Numbered from the stretch's first letter, positions 12,340 to 24,334 are shown. The stretch is 64,000 bases of DNA from Brasenia schreberi (GCA_036023115.1 JAYKKT010000041.1:186001-250000); one strand, 5' to 3'. Made by a program: numbers and translations. The notes: generated by a model from the letters alone, not told the origin.

Positions 12340-12369
12340 ATGGGAAAAGGCTTTGTTGTTGTTGTTGTA
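12340..12369 (+). mobile_element. Minimal RTE LINE 3' end, about 30 bp
   Basis: The sequence atgggaaaaggctttgttg followed by TTG repeats equals the last 30 bases of the RTE family seen at 2265-2290, 26820-26850 and elsewhere. Nothing upstream is LINE-like. It looks like an extreme 5'-truncated insertion. Confidence 0.6.
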
Positions 12370-12563
12370 TGTGTGAAAACTGGATCCTGTACACAAGATT
12401 GTGTTCTACAAACGTAGTGATGGTTAAAGATTTTCTGCATCCTACTTGACTTTCCACAGCAAAAGGAAAGAGATCAAGACGGAATTTCTTCCATATATAT
12501 TTGATTGGTTACCCAGTGCGAAAAATCATACACGACCGGCAACAATGAGCCCTCGTGCAAGCC

Positions 12564-12830
12564 TTAAATGTAGTTAATAAACGTACTGATCCAAAGTGAT
12601 GGGAAGGAAGCTGTAGATTGTATGGACATACAAGCAAGTGACTTCATCTCTCCTAGCTCTTTCACCCACACTGCCGTTGTCATGGTCCTTGTCTTACAGC
12701 CACCACCACCTACAGTTATTTGTAGCAGTAAGTTTGCAGTTACTATCACCGCAGATACAGTGAAAATGATAAACACCGGAATGACAGCTAGCAATCCGGG
12801 AGTAATTAACCCTAAACATGTACTGAGCAA
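12564..12830 (-). CDS. Hypothetical small membrane protein (uncertain)
   Basis: An 88-residue open frame with a long hydrophobic N-terminal half (residues 5-37, LGLITPGLLAVIPVFIIFTV onward), a GGGGCK turn, and a hydrophilic second half containing TTAVWVKELGEMKSL. The even hydrophobicity and lack of low-complexity repeats make it more protein-like than its surroundings. I do not recognise a family. The opposite strand is also open at 12622-12855, so chance cannot be excluded. Confidence 0.25.
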   Translation of the reverse strand: MLSTCLGLITPGLLAVIPVFIIFTVSAVIVTANLLLQITVGGGGCKTRTMTTAVWVKELGEMKSLACMSIQSTASFPSLWISTFINYI

Positions 12831-12974
12831 GCGACCGTTCTTTAATTCAAAGTAAAATTTAGTCGTTCAGCATTGCACCAAGATAATAAATCGTCCACAC
12901 TTCGCAGTAATCGCTCCAGACTGTATAATGTCCCTGCTGTTTTTTGCTCTCTCTTTCTTTCTCTCCCTCTCCCC

Positions 12975-13003
12975 TCCCCCCCCCCACCCCCCCCCCCCCC
13001 CCC
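12975..13003. repeat. Poly-C tract
   Basis: A near-perfect C run of about 30 bases with one A, following a CT-rich stretch. It is prone to assembly error. Confidence 0.9.
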
Positions 13004-13392
13004 GGCCCTGTCTACATATGTGGAGAATAGTTCAGTGTCCTAAGATATTCTTCTGATTCTGTGGAAACAAAGAATCCATGGCAATTCGTGATGATTAATG
13101 CGAGGTTTCCATGTGCCTGTGGGAACCTGGTTAATCCCAGAAGGAATCAAAGATGTCCATCACTACGTCCAATCCTTGCTTCTTGTGAATCGCCTAGTGG
13201 GAAACAACGAGAACATTTTGAAAATACCGCAATAAATGCGTCTATTTATGCAATGCACAATCTTGTTCCTATACTTTAATATGAATATTTTCCATATTTA
13301 TACAGAAGTTAAGTATTGAAATAAATTCAAGACACATGCTGGTTCTGAGTGAACGGCTCAAAATAATGTTTCGAGTACTCTAATATCCTTTC

Positions 13393-13490
13393 TTTTGTTA
13401 CAATGGGGAGGCTGAGTATGGAACTCATGACCTTCAACTTTTTGAGTCGACGTCCTAGCCACATGAACTATTGCTCTTGTGAACTGCTCT
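13393..13490 (-). mobile_element. tRNA-derived SINE fragment, copy 1
   Basis: On the minus strand a box A-like tggctaggacgtcgactc is followed by a box B-like catgagttccatactc, then cagcctccccattgtaac and an A-rich tail. The same 3' block (cctccccattgta) occurs in the copy at 48488. Confidence 0.55.
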
Positions 13491-13691
13491 GTTATCATTA
13501 TTCATAACAGAGCATCAAAAATTGTAGTTGCAGTTACATAAAATATCGTTGCTTTTAGTTCTACTTGTAGCCTTGTCGTTCCTATAATTTCTGGTTTGCA
13601 TTGTGATATAAACTTGAATCCCTTACTGGGCAGCGGATATTCAAATAGATAGATCTGTTTAAAAGGTCCAAGGGAACTTCAATGAATTCTT

Positions 13692-13754
13692 GCTGTGATG
13701 CACATCTTTAATTTGAAAGCTCGCAGTAAAGGCTGTGATGCACATCTTTAATTT
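13692..13754. repeat. Direct repeat of about 23 bp, period 40
   Basis: The block gctgtgatgcacatctttaa occurs at 13692 and again at 13732. No gene is associated with it. Confidence 0.8.
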
Positions 13755-14450
13755 ACACCCATGCATTCTTGCTGTGGTAGTTGAGAATAAGAATTGACCT
13801 CAGCAATTCGCATTAGAGCTCAAATAGAACTCCAAATAAGTTGAGAATTAGTTCTTTTGAGAGAAGGAACGGCCTAGTATTGATTTTGCAGATGTCAATT
13901 AGTTGACGGATTATAAGTTTCACTGATATTGCTGCTTTGCCTTCATCTCACAGTTCAGATACATATGATATGAGCTAATCAGCCGTATATCACCGAAAGC
14001 AACCAATTTTTCCCAAAAAGTGAGGAGGAAACATCAAACAAACCTGAATAATGAAACAGATAGCTATACATGCTTCCGCTGCATGTTTCATGATCTTTTA
14101 ATCACTGAGATCCTGAATTCGCCTTCTTTCTCGCAAATGATTGTCATCACATGTAATTTAAACTGGTGCATTTTAGTTAGTGAGCAGCTAGTGAAAGTTC
14201 CTGAACTTTCAGAAATTCGTGTTGTTCATGAATGTGGCGACATTCCGTATCACGTTCTTCTTGGTGGTTCCCTTTTCTTTTGTAAGTGTAATGACACCAA
14301 ATTTTTGAGGCACGGATGTGAACTCTAAGCCGAGTGTCGCTAATGTCATTGTCGGGAAAAGTATGCTACCTAGCTGGTAAAGGCTGCACGCAGTAAATAT
14401 GCTTCTTAATCTACTATTACTTAATATCAGATCAGTGAACATGTGGTAGA
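13755..14450. other. Spacer, no supported gene
   Basis: Both strands have short open frames between 14020 and 14442 without recognisable domains. Confidence 0.4.
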
Positions 14451-14453
14451 GTG

Positions 14454-14550
14454 TAAGGCCTCATTTATAAGGGAGCATGCAATAAAGGGAGGGAGCATGC
14501 AATAAAGGAAGGGGGGGCCCTTATTGCATGAATAGTTTCTTATTATAAAT
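14454..14550. repeat. Tandem 20-mer flanked by an inverted copy (hairpin-forming)
   Basis: A 20-base unit, gggagcatgcaataaaggga, is repeated at 14471-14490 and 14491-14510. It is followed at 14516-14530 by gcccttattgcatg, an inverted version of its core. The outer sequence taaggcctcatttataa resembles the end of some plant hAT-type MITEs, but a matching far end was not found. Confidence 0.6.
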
Positions 14551-14559
14551 AAAATATTT

Positions 14560-15960
14560 TTGTAGAATGTTTACCCGTTTTTGTTTTCAAAAGAAGAAAG
14601 AGCTGGGAAGAGAGCTAATGGACATCCAAGGATCGGAAGTATATATAAATTCAGAGAAAAAAACAAAGAGAGATTTACAAACATCTCTTACAATTTTCTC
14701 TACGAGAATCCTTGTTCTTATAGAATCCCTCGATAACCTCCGTGAAGAAGTCATGTAAGGTGATTCAAAGTCCAACGACACTCGCTCCCACTCTAAACTG
14801 TGAAATCTGGGATTCGATCCGACCTGGTCCCGCATGGCACCAGTCTGCAGACGGTGGCCACGAATGGCGGCATGAAATCGCCCTCTCGAGACTGCTTCTC
14901 GAGCATGAAAGGGAGAGGGAGAAAGAGAGTCACTTGAAAAGGGAATTGGGAGTGAGAAAAGGAGGAGTAAGAACTTGCCCAAAAACACTGGTACGGTGTT
15001 CGGCGGTGGACCGAAATCGTGTGTCGTGTGAGAAGTTGGTGACACTAACTCGGACACTAAACCAAGTGTCTTTACATGAACACGGTTTTGGGTCTGGAGA
15101 GAGCCTACAATACGCATCCAAATCGATTTTTAGTAAAGAAAATGGATTCAGATTTGTTAAGCGGATTCAGATAGGATTTAGAGAATCTAAATTGTGTTTT
15201 AAAGTGTTTCAGGGTCGTCCGAGGTTTGAATTTGATGGGGTTTGAACCATTGGGTCCGTAATTAAATATAAAATATTAATATTATGCTTTTATGATGATT
15301 TAGGAAATAAATTATGGTGATTAAGAGGATAAGGTTTTTATGGTAGGGTAAATTTTAATTGCTTTTAAGATGATGCATGAGATTGCGAAATGATTGTTAA
15401 TACTTTGAAATGATTATATATGTGTTGGTTTATGAAATTGGATTATGAATATTTTATTGAGTATATGGATGCATAGCATGAGTGTGCTTGTGTGCGAGTA
15501 AACCATTAATGGGTATGAATCTACTTTTCACAGTGGTATGGGATATTGTTAGATTGTAGATGGACATATTCATTATTGCTAACTCGTTGGTTATCATTAT
15601 AGGTGGGTAAAATATTATCGGGTATGGATCTATTTTCTACGATGGTATGAGACATTATTGGAACATATATGGTTATATCGGATAATACTAACTCGTAGCT
15701 ATGTTGGCTACTTTGTTGCTTGAACTAATTCTATTTGTAGTTGCATTGGGCAACTCATGTTGGGTTATATGGCATGTTTAAGTTGAGACATGTGGAACTA
15801 GTCTACAAGAGTAGAGAGTTTAAGATGTTATATACCAAACCTAACTTTATTTTATTTGTGTACAAAAACATACCTCTACTTCTACGGGCCGCCTTAGGTG
15901 TTGAGTATAAGGTAACTTATACCATGTGGTGGCCACTTTGGTAACCACAAATGAAGTGCA
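14560..15960. other. Unidentified repeat-like block with long opposing open frames
   Basis: Between 14587 and 15245 long frames are open on both strands (176 codons minus, 167 codons plus), with higher GC than the neighbourhood. Neither product contains a domain I know. From 15240 to 15960 the sequence changes to AT-rich, stop-filled DNA with a 109-bp tandem duplication, the texture of LTR or LARD sequence. Calling it part of an LTR retrotransposon is inference. Confidence 0.3.
15511..15728. repeat. Diverged 109-bp tandem duplication
   Basis: gggtatgaatctacttttca at 15511 and gggtatggatctattttcta at 15620 begin two copies. Both continue with tggtatgrgayattrttrga and end with a ctaactcgt block. 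Confidence 0.7.
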
Positions 15961-16378
15961 ACGTAGGGGAAACTTCTCATGTGATTAATCGATGAACTCA
16001 CCCAAGGTCCAAGGTCCAAGGACCACAGAATGCCAGAAGTGCTGATGGATTAAATTTGATATCATCAGGTCACTTTCATATAGAGCATGGTTATTCACTA
16101 ATAGCTGCGAGACAACTCTTTGTATTTGAGAGCACCTTTTAGGAAAATAATGGCTTTGTGTTAATATGGAAGTTGTTTTACGGAGGCCAAAGAGCTTTGG
16201 CGATATGTCCACTTGAAAATAACTTCTCTATTAAGTTATGTATGCGAACTGCATTGATCCATACGCCCGCAGAGTAAGAATTTTATGTGGACTCTGTGAG
16301 CAATTTATGGAGACTACGTGAGATCTTTCAATCGCATATATTTGTCGAAAGACACGTCCCCGGCTAGCCAATGTAACC

Positions 16379-16819
16379 TGTGATGGGTTGCTTTACCTCA
16401 TTCATGATCCATGCCGAAGTTCTCAATCACGGTGTAGAGAGTGGAAGGGTCGAAGAAGATACGCACAACAAAAAATAGCATAAGGAGAAGAAATGGGTCC
16501 ATGGTTACCCTCAGATGGATTACTAGGGACGAACATGTTTTTGCTTTTCTATATCTATTATACTATATTCGTTATAATATTTATAGTAACAAATTTTCAC
16601 TATAAACTGGTTTCGTCTTCCTTATCTTTCTTGCTCTAGGTTTTCCATTACAAGTCTTTAATCTTATCTTTTAATGTATACATTTTTATTTTTTAGGTAA
16701 TGTATCCATAGAATCCAATAAGATGGCATGTCTTCCCGTTTTTTATGGATTTACTGTCGAGAATTACCAAATCTGGCGTTACATCTTCCTCTTTGCCATT
16801 TGAGTAAGAAATTATGACA
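16379..16819 (-). repeat. Copia element B: left (3') LTR
   Basis: This aligns with the right LTR at 21646-22671 once the nested LINE is removed from the latter. Shared blocks include gagagtggaag, cgcacaacaaaa, ggagaagaaatgggt, tttaatcttatctttta and aaatctggcgttaca. It begins tgtgatggg and ends near aattatgaca, which fits a TG...CA LTR on the minus strand. Length is about 441 bp. Confidence 0.8.
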
Positions 16820-19104
16820 CTGATTTTTACCTCACACTTTTTGTGGGTTTTCCCAAGTTATAATTGAAAGTGTAATTGTAATCGATATATATTGTGTGGT
16901 CATCATTGTGTAACTTAATACACTTCAAACCAATCTTAAACCCATGTTTGCAACATGCTTTGAGAAAAGATCTTATGTTATGCCTTTGGTCAAGGGGCCT
17001 GCCAACATAACATTAGTTGACATATATGATATGGATATCTTATTTCTCCTAATCATATCATGGACATAGTGGTACTTAACCATTATGTCCTTACTTCTTG
17101 AGGTATCAGCTCCACTCCTAAAAAGAGTGGTTATTGCATTGTTATCAAAATAAATGACAATTGATTCGTTTGCTATATCCAACTTCAAATAACATATAAA
17201 GCGGCTTATCCAAACGACACTCGTTGCAGTCATACAACGAGCAACATACTCAACTTCTTGTGTACGCAATGCTATAAAACCCTGTTTCTTGTAAGAAACA
17301 ACTTTACCTCAAAATAAAAATATTTGTTGAGATGTTAATTTGTTGTCGGCTTTATTCCCAATAAAGTCAACATCTAAGTATCCTATCACTTTTAGTTCAT
17401 ATGCCTTAAAACATAGTTTCAAGTCTTTCGTTCCTTTAAGATATCTTATAATCTTTTTCACAACTATCCAATGTTGACATCAAATATTACTTTGATATCT
17501 ACTTACAAGACCAACAACGAAGCTGATATGAGGTCTTTAAGTTGGAAAATTGCATTCACCCATTTTAAACTTAATGAGGATATAATTTATATATCTTCTT
17601 ACTTAGGCATAAGAATTTAGATTCTCTACTTCGAGAAATCATTATTCCCAAAATATAGGATAACTCTCCAATATCTTTTATTTTGAACCTTGAGTTTAAC
17701 CATGACTTAGTTTTGACAATCATCTCATTATCACTCTCAGTCAACAATATGTCATCTACGTATAATGATAGAATGACATAGTAACTCTCATTGTTCCAAA
17801 TATTAATACAGTAGTCAAGTTCATTAGTCACAAACCTAAATTTTATAATGACATTTTGAAAAGTCAAATATCATTGACGAGGTGATTGTTTAATACCACA
17901 TAGGGATTTTTTCATCCAAATATTGTATTCTTATGAGTTGTTGCATATATATGATTTCATCTAAATTACCATTTTTAAAAAATAGTTTTTACATCTAGTT
18001 AATGTAAATCTAAATTATAATATACTGAAATTACCAAAATTATTCTTTATGGATGCAAATTTCGCAATAGGGGAATGTCTCAACATAATTTTTTACCTTC
18101 TTTTACAAAAATTCTTTTGCAATAAATCTCAACTTAAACTTGTTGATAAATACATCAACTTTATATTTCTTTTTCAGAACCCATTTATAACTTATATATT
18201 TTCTTTTTGTTGGCAAATCAGCTAATTCCTAAACTTTATTTTTCTCAATAGATTCAATTTCCTCATCTATAGCTTTTTCTAGTCTACGATTCAAATGAGT
18301 CAATAGTCTACTGATATTTTAAGTTATCAGTCAGGTCATCTAAATCCACCAAATTGCACACTTTCTCTACAAGGTTAGTATAATAATCCTTTAAGTAGGA
18401 TGGTGTGACCCTAAGTCTTTTATGTCCACTTACAGTTTCAATTTCTTTAAGGAGATCATCATTATTTATGGGTTTAAATGATTATGGATTTATATCTACT
18501 AGACCATCAATACATTCATTATCATTCTCAAGTATGTCATTCTTAGACTCCTACTATATTCTCAACATCCCTACTTTCTATTAATCCATGGTCCTTATGA
18601 TAAAACGGATATCCTTTAGATGCTTTAAGATATCCAATCGATACACATCTCAATGACCCATTGTCTAGTTTACTTAAACTTATCAAGAATCTTCATATGT
18701 GTGATAGATCATCACCTCCTAAGAAGACCTAGGTTTTTTTTTTTTAAATCACATCTCATATGGTATAGAGAATGCAATATTACACGATACTCTATTTAGA
18801 ATATACACATATGTACTTACTGCTTCTTTCCAAAATATCCTTGGTAAAAAAATATCTATTAACATAAATCTTGTCATATTAAATAAGGTCATGTTATATC
18901 TTTCTGCTACACCATTTTGTTGAGATGTCTTGGGTATTATATTTTCTTTTGAAATACCAAAGTTTTTATAGAATTCTAAAAATTCCTTTGAGGTGTACTC
19001 TCTACTTCAATCAAATCTTAAGACTTTGATAGTATACCTTAGTTGGTTCTCAACTTATTATTTATATTATTTAAATACTTCAAGTGCCTTAGATTTATGT
19101 GATA

Positions 19105-19164
<60 letters not shown>

Positions 19165-21645
19165 TGAGTAATCATTAATAAAAGTTATGAAATAAACATT
19201 AACTCAATATGATCTTATAATAAATCATCCACATAAATTTGTGTGAATGATATTTAATAGGGTTGTTGCCTTATGTTTTTGAAAAATATTTTTCTTGTCA
19301 TTTTCTCTTATATAGAGGCTTCACACTTAGTAAAAGTATTTTCCTGAAATCTAAGCAGCAAGTCAAAGCTAGATAATTTTCTCAACTTTTTCATACTTAT
19401 ATACCCTAGGCGTTTATGTCATACATTCATATAACATTAAATTCACAATCAATATAAGCAGAAAAACAATCATTTTTATTGATATTAAGTTTGAACAATT
19501 CATGTTCAACATCAAATAATCAAGAGAAAGCTACACTTTCATGCTTCCCCACAGTTATCTTGTCAATGACCAACCTAATTTTTAAATATTTCTTAACTAA
19601 GGCAGGAATCAAACCAAATTGTGCCTTATAGATAACACAATTAATACAATCGGTGTGCCTTATACATGTATTTTAAAGGACTCAACCCAAAAGATATTTG
19701 AGAAAGTGTTATTTCTTATATATACCTGATGTTCTCTTTATTTATATTTCTTTAGGTGTATAGCTCATTTCTTGCTATTTGAGATATATTTTGTTCCTCT
19801 GAATCAATCCACCAACCAATTATTGGGCAATCTATATAGAGGCATTAAGAAACGTATAGATTATGTCCTACTTCTCTGATTGACTGTGTTGTTGGGTGTT
19901 TCTCCCGTTAGTTTTTTTTGTTGCAGCAATCCCTCATGTAGTACCCAATCTTTCCACAGTTGAAGCACTTGACCCGAGAAGTGATTTTCTATGATTTCTT
20001 AAAAGATTGACCATCTTTCTTGTTATTCTTGTCAAACTTCTTCTTTAGTTTATTCTTTCTCTGATTGGGTTTATAACTTGTCCCTATCTCATCTTGAGCG
20101 ACTAGCAATTTATATTTCTTGTTTTATTCATGTTCTCTTGTTCAATTGTTAGTTTCAGTGATAACTTAGAAATGTTTGTTTTAACCCCAAATCTAAGAGC
20201 AGTAACAATCATATTCAATGATATGGGAAGACTATTTAGGATAATAGATATTTGCATAGCTTAAAGGATAACCGATTTCACTACAACTAAGTCTCTTTCC
20301 ATTACTAGCATTTGATTCACATTTCTAATACATAATATCATTCTTTCATTTTATAGGAGTTGTATTTTTGTAGTAATAATTGGACATATAACTTAGTTGT
20401 AGTATCATATTTAGTTGTTATTCAGTCAAACAACTCCTTAGTAGTCTCATATTCCTCGAAGACCGTAATTAGGTCATCATCTATGTATGTTAGCATTATG
20501 GTTCTGGCCGCTGTGTCATCTTTAAGTAATGTTTTATACATTTCGTTTTCCTTTTCTGTTACACTAAGAGTGAGGGAGAATTGTTTCCCTTAATACATAA
20601 TTTACACCTCCCATTATAAGTACCAATGAGTTACATAATTTTCACGATTGTAAATTCAGATCGTTTAATTTTTCAGTTTTTTTCAATTTAAATACATAAA
20701 TTTTAGAAATCATTTTTACTTCTTTGTCAAAAATAACAATAAGATGGCCTAAAAGGAAAACATTCAGCATTCAACATATAATAAATAAGATGACTAATAG
20801 CCAACCATCAAAATATAATTCACAAAATATCCAAGTATTGAATTGGAAATAACTCTAGGTACCAAAATGTAATTTCAAATAATGCTTGGGTACCATTTTG
20901 AAATATTCTTAAACTGATTTTGTTATTTCATAACAATGTGGGACAAATCTATAATTTTCCCCTGTTACTTGTTTGAGGGGTAAAATGGTAATTTTTCTGT
21001 CTGGTTTGGTAATTATCCAAAAAGATCAAGGTCAAAACAATAAAAGTATGATTGATTTTTAAGAGATTTTTGAAACAAATCGGGGATAAAATAGTAATTT
21101 TGTCTCTCAAACCGAATCTAAAATTCTACTTAAAGAAAGGGAGAAGAATCGTTTAAGGGCAACGGGAAATTTAATAGGATGATATTTGGTAATATTCACA
21201 AACTGTGAGAGGACTAAATTGTCTTTTTGTCTATTCAAGGGCAAAACCATCTTTTATGATAAAAATATCCAATCTTTTTTTGTAATTTTACCTCATGGTA
21301 GTTCGTTATTTTACCGAATAACCAAGGGTAAAATGGATATTTTGGTCTATTTCCAAAGGCAGTTTCCTGGAAACCATCGGCATTTTTCAGTTTTGATGAA
21401 AACTATGGGCGATTTTTAGTTTTTGAATAAAATAGCGAGAGAGGGAGAGAGATTTGGGAGAGAGCAACGGTCAAAGAGACAACACCTATTCTCCTGTCGT
21501 ATTCTCTTATCGTCTTTTCGATTCTTTTGTTGGGTCCTCCATTCTCTTTTCTTTTTTCTGCATATTTTTCCTCTTCTCTTGTTTTCAAACACTAATGATG
21601 TTTCTATTTTGAAAATTTTGATCAATCCTCGCTCTCTCTGATACT
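16820..21645 (-). mobile_element. Copia element B: internal region with gag, RT and RNase H remains
   Basis: On the minus strand, a primer-binding-like stretch (ggtagtatcagagagagc, compare TGGTATCAGAGC) lies at 21631-21648. Gag follows near 20400-20590 (KTLLKDDTAARTIMLTYIDD), with a CCHC knuckle near 19905-19970 (VKCFNCGKIGYYMRDCCNKK). The AT-rich middle holds a decayed integrase-to-RT stretch. RT is readable at 17571-17867 with an intact YVDDILL catalytic motif, and RNase H at 16973-17269 (VEYVARCMTATSVVWISR, then YHYVHDMI and GPLTKGI). Stops and frameshifts are frequent. The element is full-length in layout but inactive. Confidence 0.85.
19107..19162. repeat. (AT)n microsatellite inside copia B
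   Basis: A perfect AT run of about 28 units inside the decayed internal region, so it expanded after or during decay of the element. Confidence 0.95.
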
Positions 21646-21966
21646 ACCGATGAATTGTTTTACCTTGTATATGATCTACGCTAGAGTCTTGAGTCGTACA
21701 ATGGAGAGTGGAAGAGTGGAAGAAGACTCGCACAACAAAATACATTAGAAGGAGAAGAAATGGGTTCACAATTACCCTTAGACGGATTACCAAGAAGAAC
21801 TTGTTTTTGTTTTTTTATATATATTATATTGTATTCACTACATTATTTATAGTGAAAATCTTTCATTAGAAACCAACTTTGTCTTCCCTATCTTTTTTGT
21901 TCTGAGCTTTTCGTTACGTGCCTTTAATCTTATCTTTTAACGTATACGTTTTTGTCTTTTGAGAGC

Positions 21967-22566
21967 GATGAAAGAATTTATGGAGATGTTACGCATAAAA
22001 TTAATACAGGTTGGTTAAAATAGAGAGGAGTATTAGGTATTCTTTGTGAAAAGAAGATATCATTAAAGTTAAAAGATAAATATTATAGAATAACAATTAG
22101 ACTACCATGTTTTATGGTTCTAAGTGTTGGGCAATTAATCATCAACATGTACAAAAGATGTCCGTTTTATGAAGATGTTGAAATGGATGAGTGGTCATAT
22201 AAGAAAAGACCGTATACATAATGAAATTATTATAAACAAATTAGGAGTGGCACCATTAGAGGATAAAATGAGAGAATATCATTTAAGATGATTTGAACAT
22301 GAAAAACTAGATTTTGAAAGTATTAAAAGAGGTAGAGGATGACAACAAAAGTGTTGAAAGAAACAAAAAAGAATGATCTAGCTTATGTTGAGTTAACTGC
22401 TAACATAGCACATGATACACCATGACACATGATAGAGGTATGTGAAAATAAAGAATCCATCTACCATACCCCTCTAACATGAGAAAATGCTTAGTTGTTG
22501 TTGTACCATACCCCTCTAACATGAGAAAATGCTTAGTTGTTGTTGTACCATACCCCTCTAACATGG
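21967..22566 (+). mobile_element. RTE LINE copy B, nested in the copia LTR
   Basis: A 5'-truncated RTE copy. It begins in the block gatgaaagaattta...gatgttacgcat, also found in copies D and E, continues through a degraded [14 protein letters not shown] equivalent near 22115-22160, and ends with aatgcttagttgttgttgta. Its 3' end is duplicated in tandem (22464-22565). It lies opposite in strand to the host copia element. Confidence 0.85.
22464..22565 (+). repeat. 42-bp tandem repeat of the RTE 3' end, 2.4 copies
   Basis: The unit begins ccatacccctctaacatgag and ends ttagttgttgttgta. Copies start at 22464, 22506 and 22548, the last partial. The two full copies appear identical. Confidence 0.9.
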
Positions 22567-22671
22567 AATCCTACAAGAGGTTTGTCTTCCTATTTTCCAT
22601 GATTTTATTGTCAAGAATGGTCAAATCCGGCATTACAACGTGCTCGGTTCTTTCACCATCATGTAACATCA

Positions 22672-23290
22672 CTCCTTTGAGGTATTCCATCGTAAAAATA
22701 ATAGCAATAATATCAGTGTAAATTTTAAGTATCAAATGAATATGCAAGGCAGCGAAGGGAGTTCGTAATGGAAAAGGGCAGCTGCCCCTCTTCCAGTGGG
22801 TATTCAACAGGCCAACAACTCGATGGGCTTTATTCCCCTTGCACAAACCAACTATCTCTACCATAGGAGTGAGCCTCCTCACAAGAATTTACATGGTGCG
22901 ATATATAAAATCAGTTGTGCATGACTTCATCTGATATTATGTATGTATATATATACTGTATGTGGACTGCAGGTCATAATGCAACCATACAGACTGTATA
23001 GCCTGCATTCAGAAATCACATTGTATGTAAGGTTTATATGGCTATTTTAAGAGGTGGAGCCTATTTGATGTTTTCTTTTATGAGATTGGGCGAACTTTTT
23101 ACTTCAGAGAAACATTATAATATTCTTGGAGAAAACTTTTACATCTTCCACTTTTATGTAATAACTGTTACTTTTGCAAGGATGTGCCCTTGCAGCTAAG
23201 CCTGAACTCCTGAAAATGTTGGACAGAAGCAAGAAGCCTACGGCCACCATAAAATTTTGTTGTTTTTTTTCAGTTTTCTTGGATTTGGTC
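22672..23290. other. Spacer, no gene seen
   Basis: AT-rich DNA without a supported feature. A minus-strand open frame at 22571-22882 crosses the LTR border and shows no domain. Confidence 0.4.
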
Positions 23291-23450
23291 TCTTCAGAAG
23301 TCTGAAGTTAAGCATGCTCGAATGAGGATAGTGCTACATGCTGCATCCTTTGGCAAACACACATTGCGCAAGGAACAGGACTCCTTATGGTTCAGGTAGA
23401 AGTTAAGGCTCCATATTTCCGTGATGACCTTGGGAGGTGCTACATGCTGA
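23291..23450 (+). repeat. 5S rRNA-like segments, possibly a Cassandra-type TRIM remnant
   Basis: The block tctgaagttaagcatgctcg (23301-23320) closely resembles the internal promoter region of plant 5S rRNA (ctccgaagttaagcgtgctt). It is followed by gatagtgctacatgctgcat, resembling the 5S 3' end but lacking the box C stretch. A second partial segment at 23421-23449 (gtgatgaccttgggaggtgc) resembles the missing box C (gggtgacctcctgggaagt). The 13-mer gtgctacatgctg is repeated at 23331 and 23437. Cassandra TRIMs are known to carry 5S sequence in their LTRs; LTRs were not identified here. A degenerate 5S pseudogene is the alternative. Confidence 0.5.
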
Positions 23451-24310
23451 CACTGTGATGCGAGACCAGTGATTATTCAGTCAATTGGAACCTACAACAA
23501 TTTTCTGCTGATTTTATTCTTCTTTGCAATCAATACATCTTAAGGATACACCACTAACAATCCCAGGCAAGCTTTCTTTGAATCTTCTTCTATAGATATG
23601 CATCTTAATTTAGGAATCTTGGCACCCGCAGTTTAAGGACCTTAATTTGGTGGCTTAACTACAAACAATTTTAGCATGCTTAAATTAATATGCTTGCTTC
23701 CATTGGTTATCTAGGATATTGAGTGAGATATTCTCAACCTCCATGGTTGAAGAGCCTTGTTCATTAGAAGGTTCGTGGGAGATGAGAATGAAGTCCAATT
23801 CGGTCAAACTTCACCTGCATTTTCTTATTAAAAGCAAGCGGGCAGAATATGAGGTATATTGGTTAGCAAAAATTATGTAAATTGTAGAGACTCTGGGAAT
23901 CAATCAAAGCGGATGATAAGAACTTCCGGTTTCGACTGTTAATTTCCTTTGTGGCTTCGCCCCTCTGTGGCGGGTTTGAGTGGGCTAACCACATCATCTC
24001 AAGAAAGTTTCAGTAACTACTTCAGTGACAGGCTCAACGAAGATTGGTTGTGTAAGAGTCGCTTCACCCGCATATGATCATAATGATCTCGTAGCTCTTC
24101 AACTAAGATTGGTCATGGCAACCTCGTGCAACAAAGGGCCAATTGCAAACCTTTTCAAGGAAGTCTTAGTCTTCCACTTTATCTTAAATGGTAGTTTCAT
24201 CTATTACTACATGCTTTGCAAACCAACCTTCAAAATCGAGGCTTACCTTTTCCTGAACAGTCGTGTAATCTCTTTCATTCAATTTCTTTTTTCCGTTCTC
24301 TCAAGTTTCT
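23451..24310. other. Spacer, no gene seen
   Basis: No domain-bearing frame was found on either strand. Confidence 0.4.
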
Positions 24311-24317
24311 CTTTACA

Positions 24318-24334
24318 CGCGCACATACACACAT

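Larger units (their letters stand above)
21646..22671 (-). repeat. Copia element B: right (5') LTR, interrupted by a LINE
   Basis: The segment 21646-21966 matches the left LTR from 16379 to about 16700. The match then resumes at about 22567-22671 (gattttattgtcaagaatgg, compare gatttactgtcgagaattac at 16748). The intervening 600 bp is RTE LINE copy B. Without the LINE the LTR is about 426 bp, close to the 441 bp of its partner. Confidence 0.8.

Noticed and set aside
12622..12855. 77-residue plus-strand frame
   Set aside because: Overlaps a more protein-like minus-strand frame and has no domain; neither is firm.
22479..22721. 80-residue plus-strand frame with an internal repeat
   Set aside because: The repeat is just the tandem LINE 3' end; the frame crosses from LINE into LTR.
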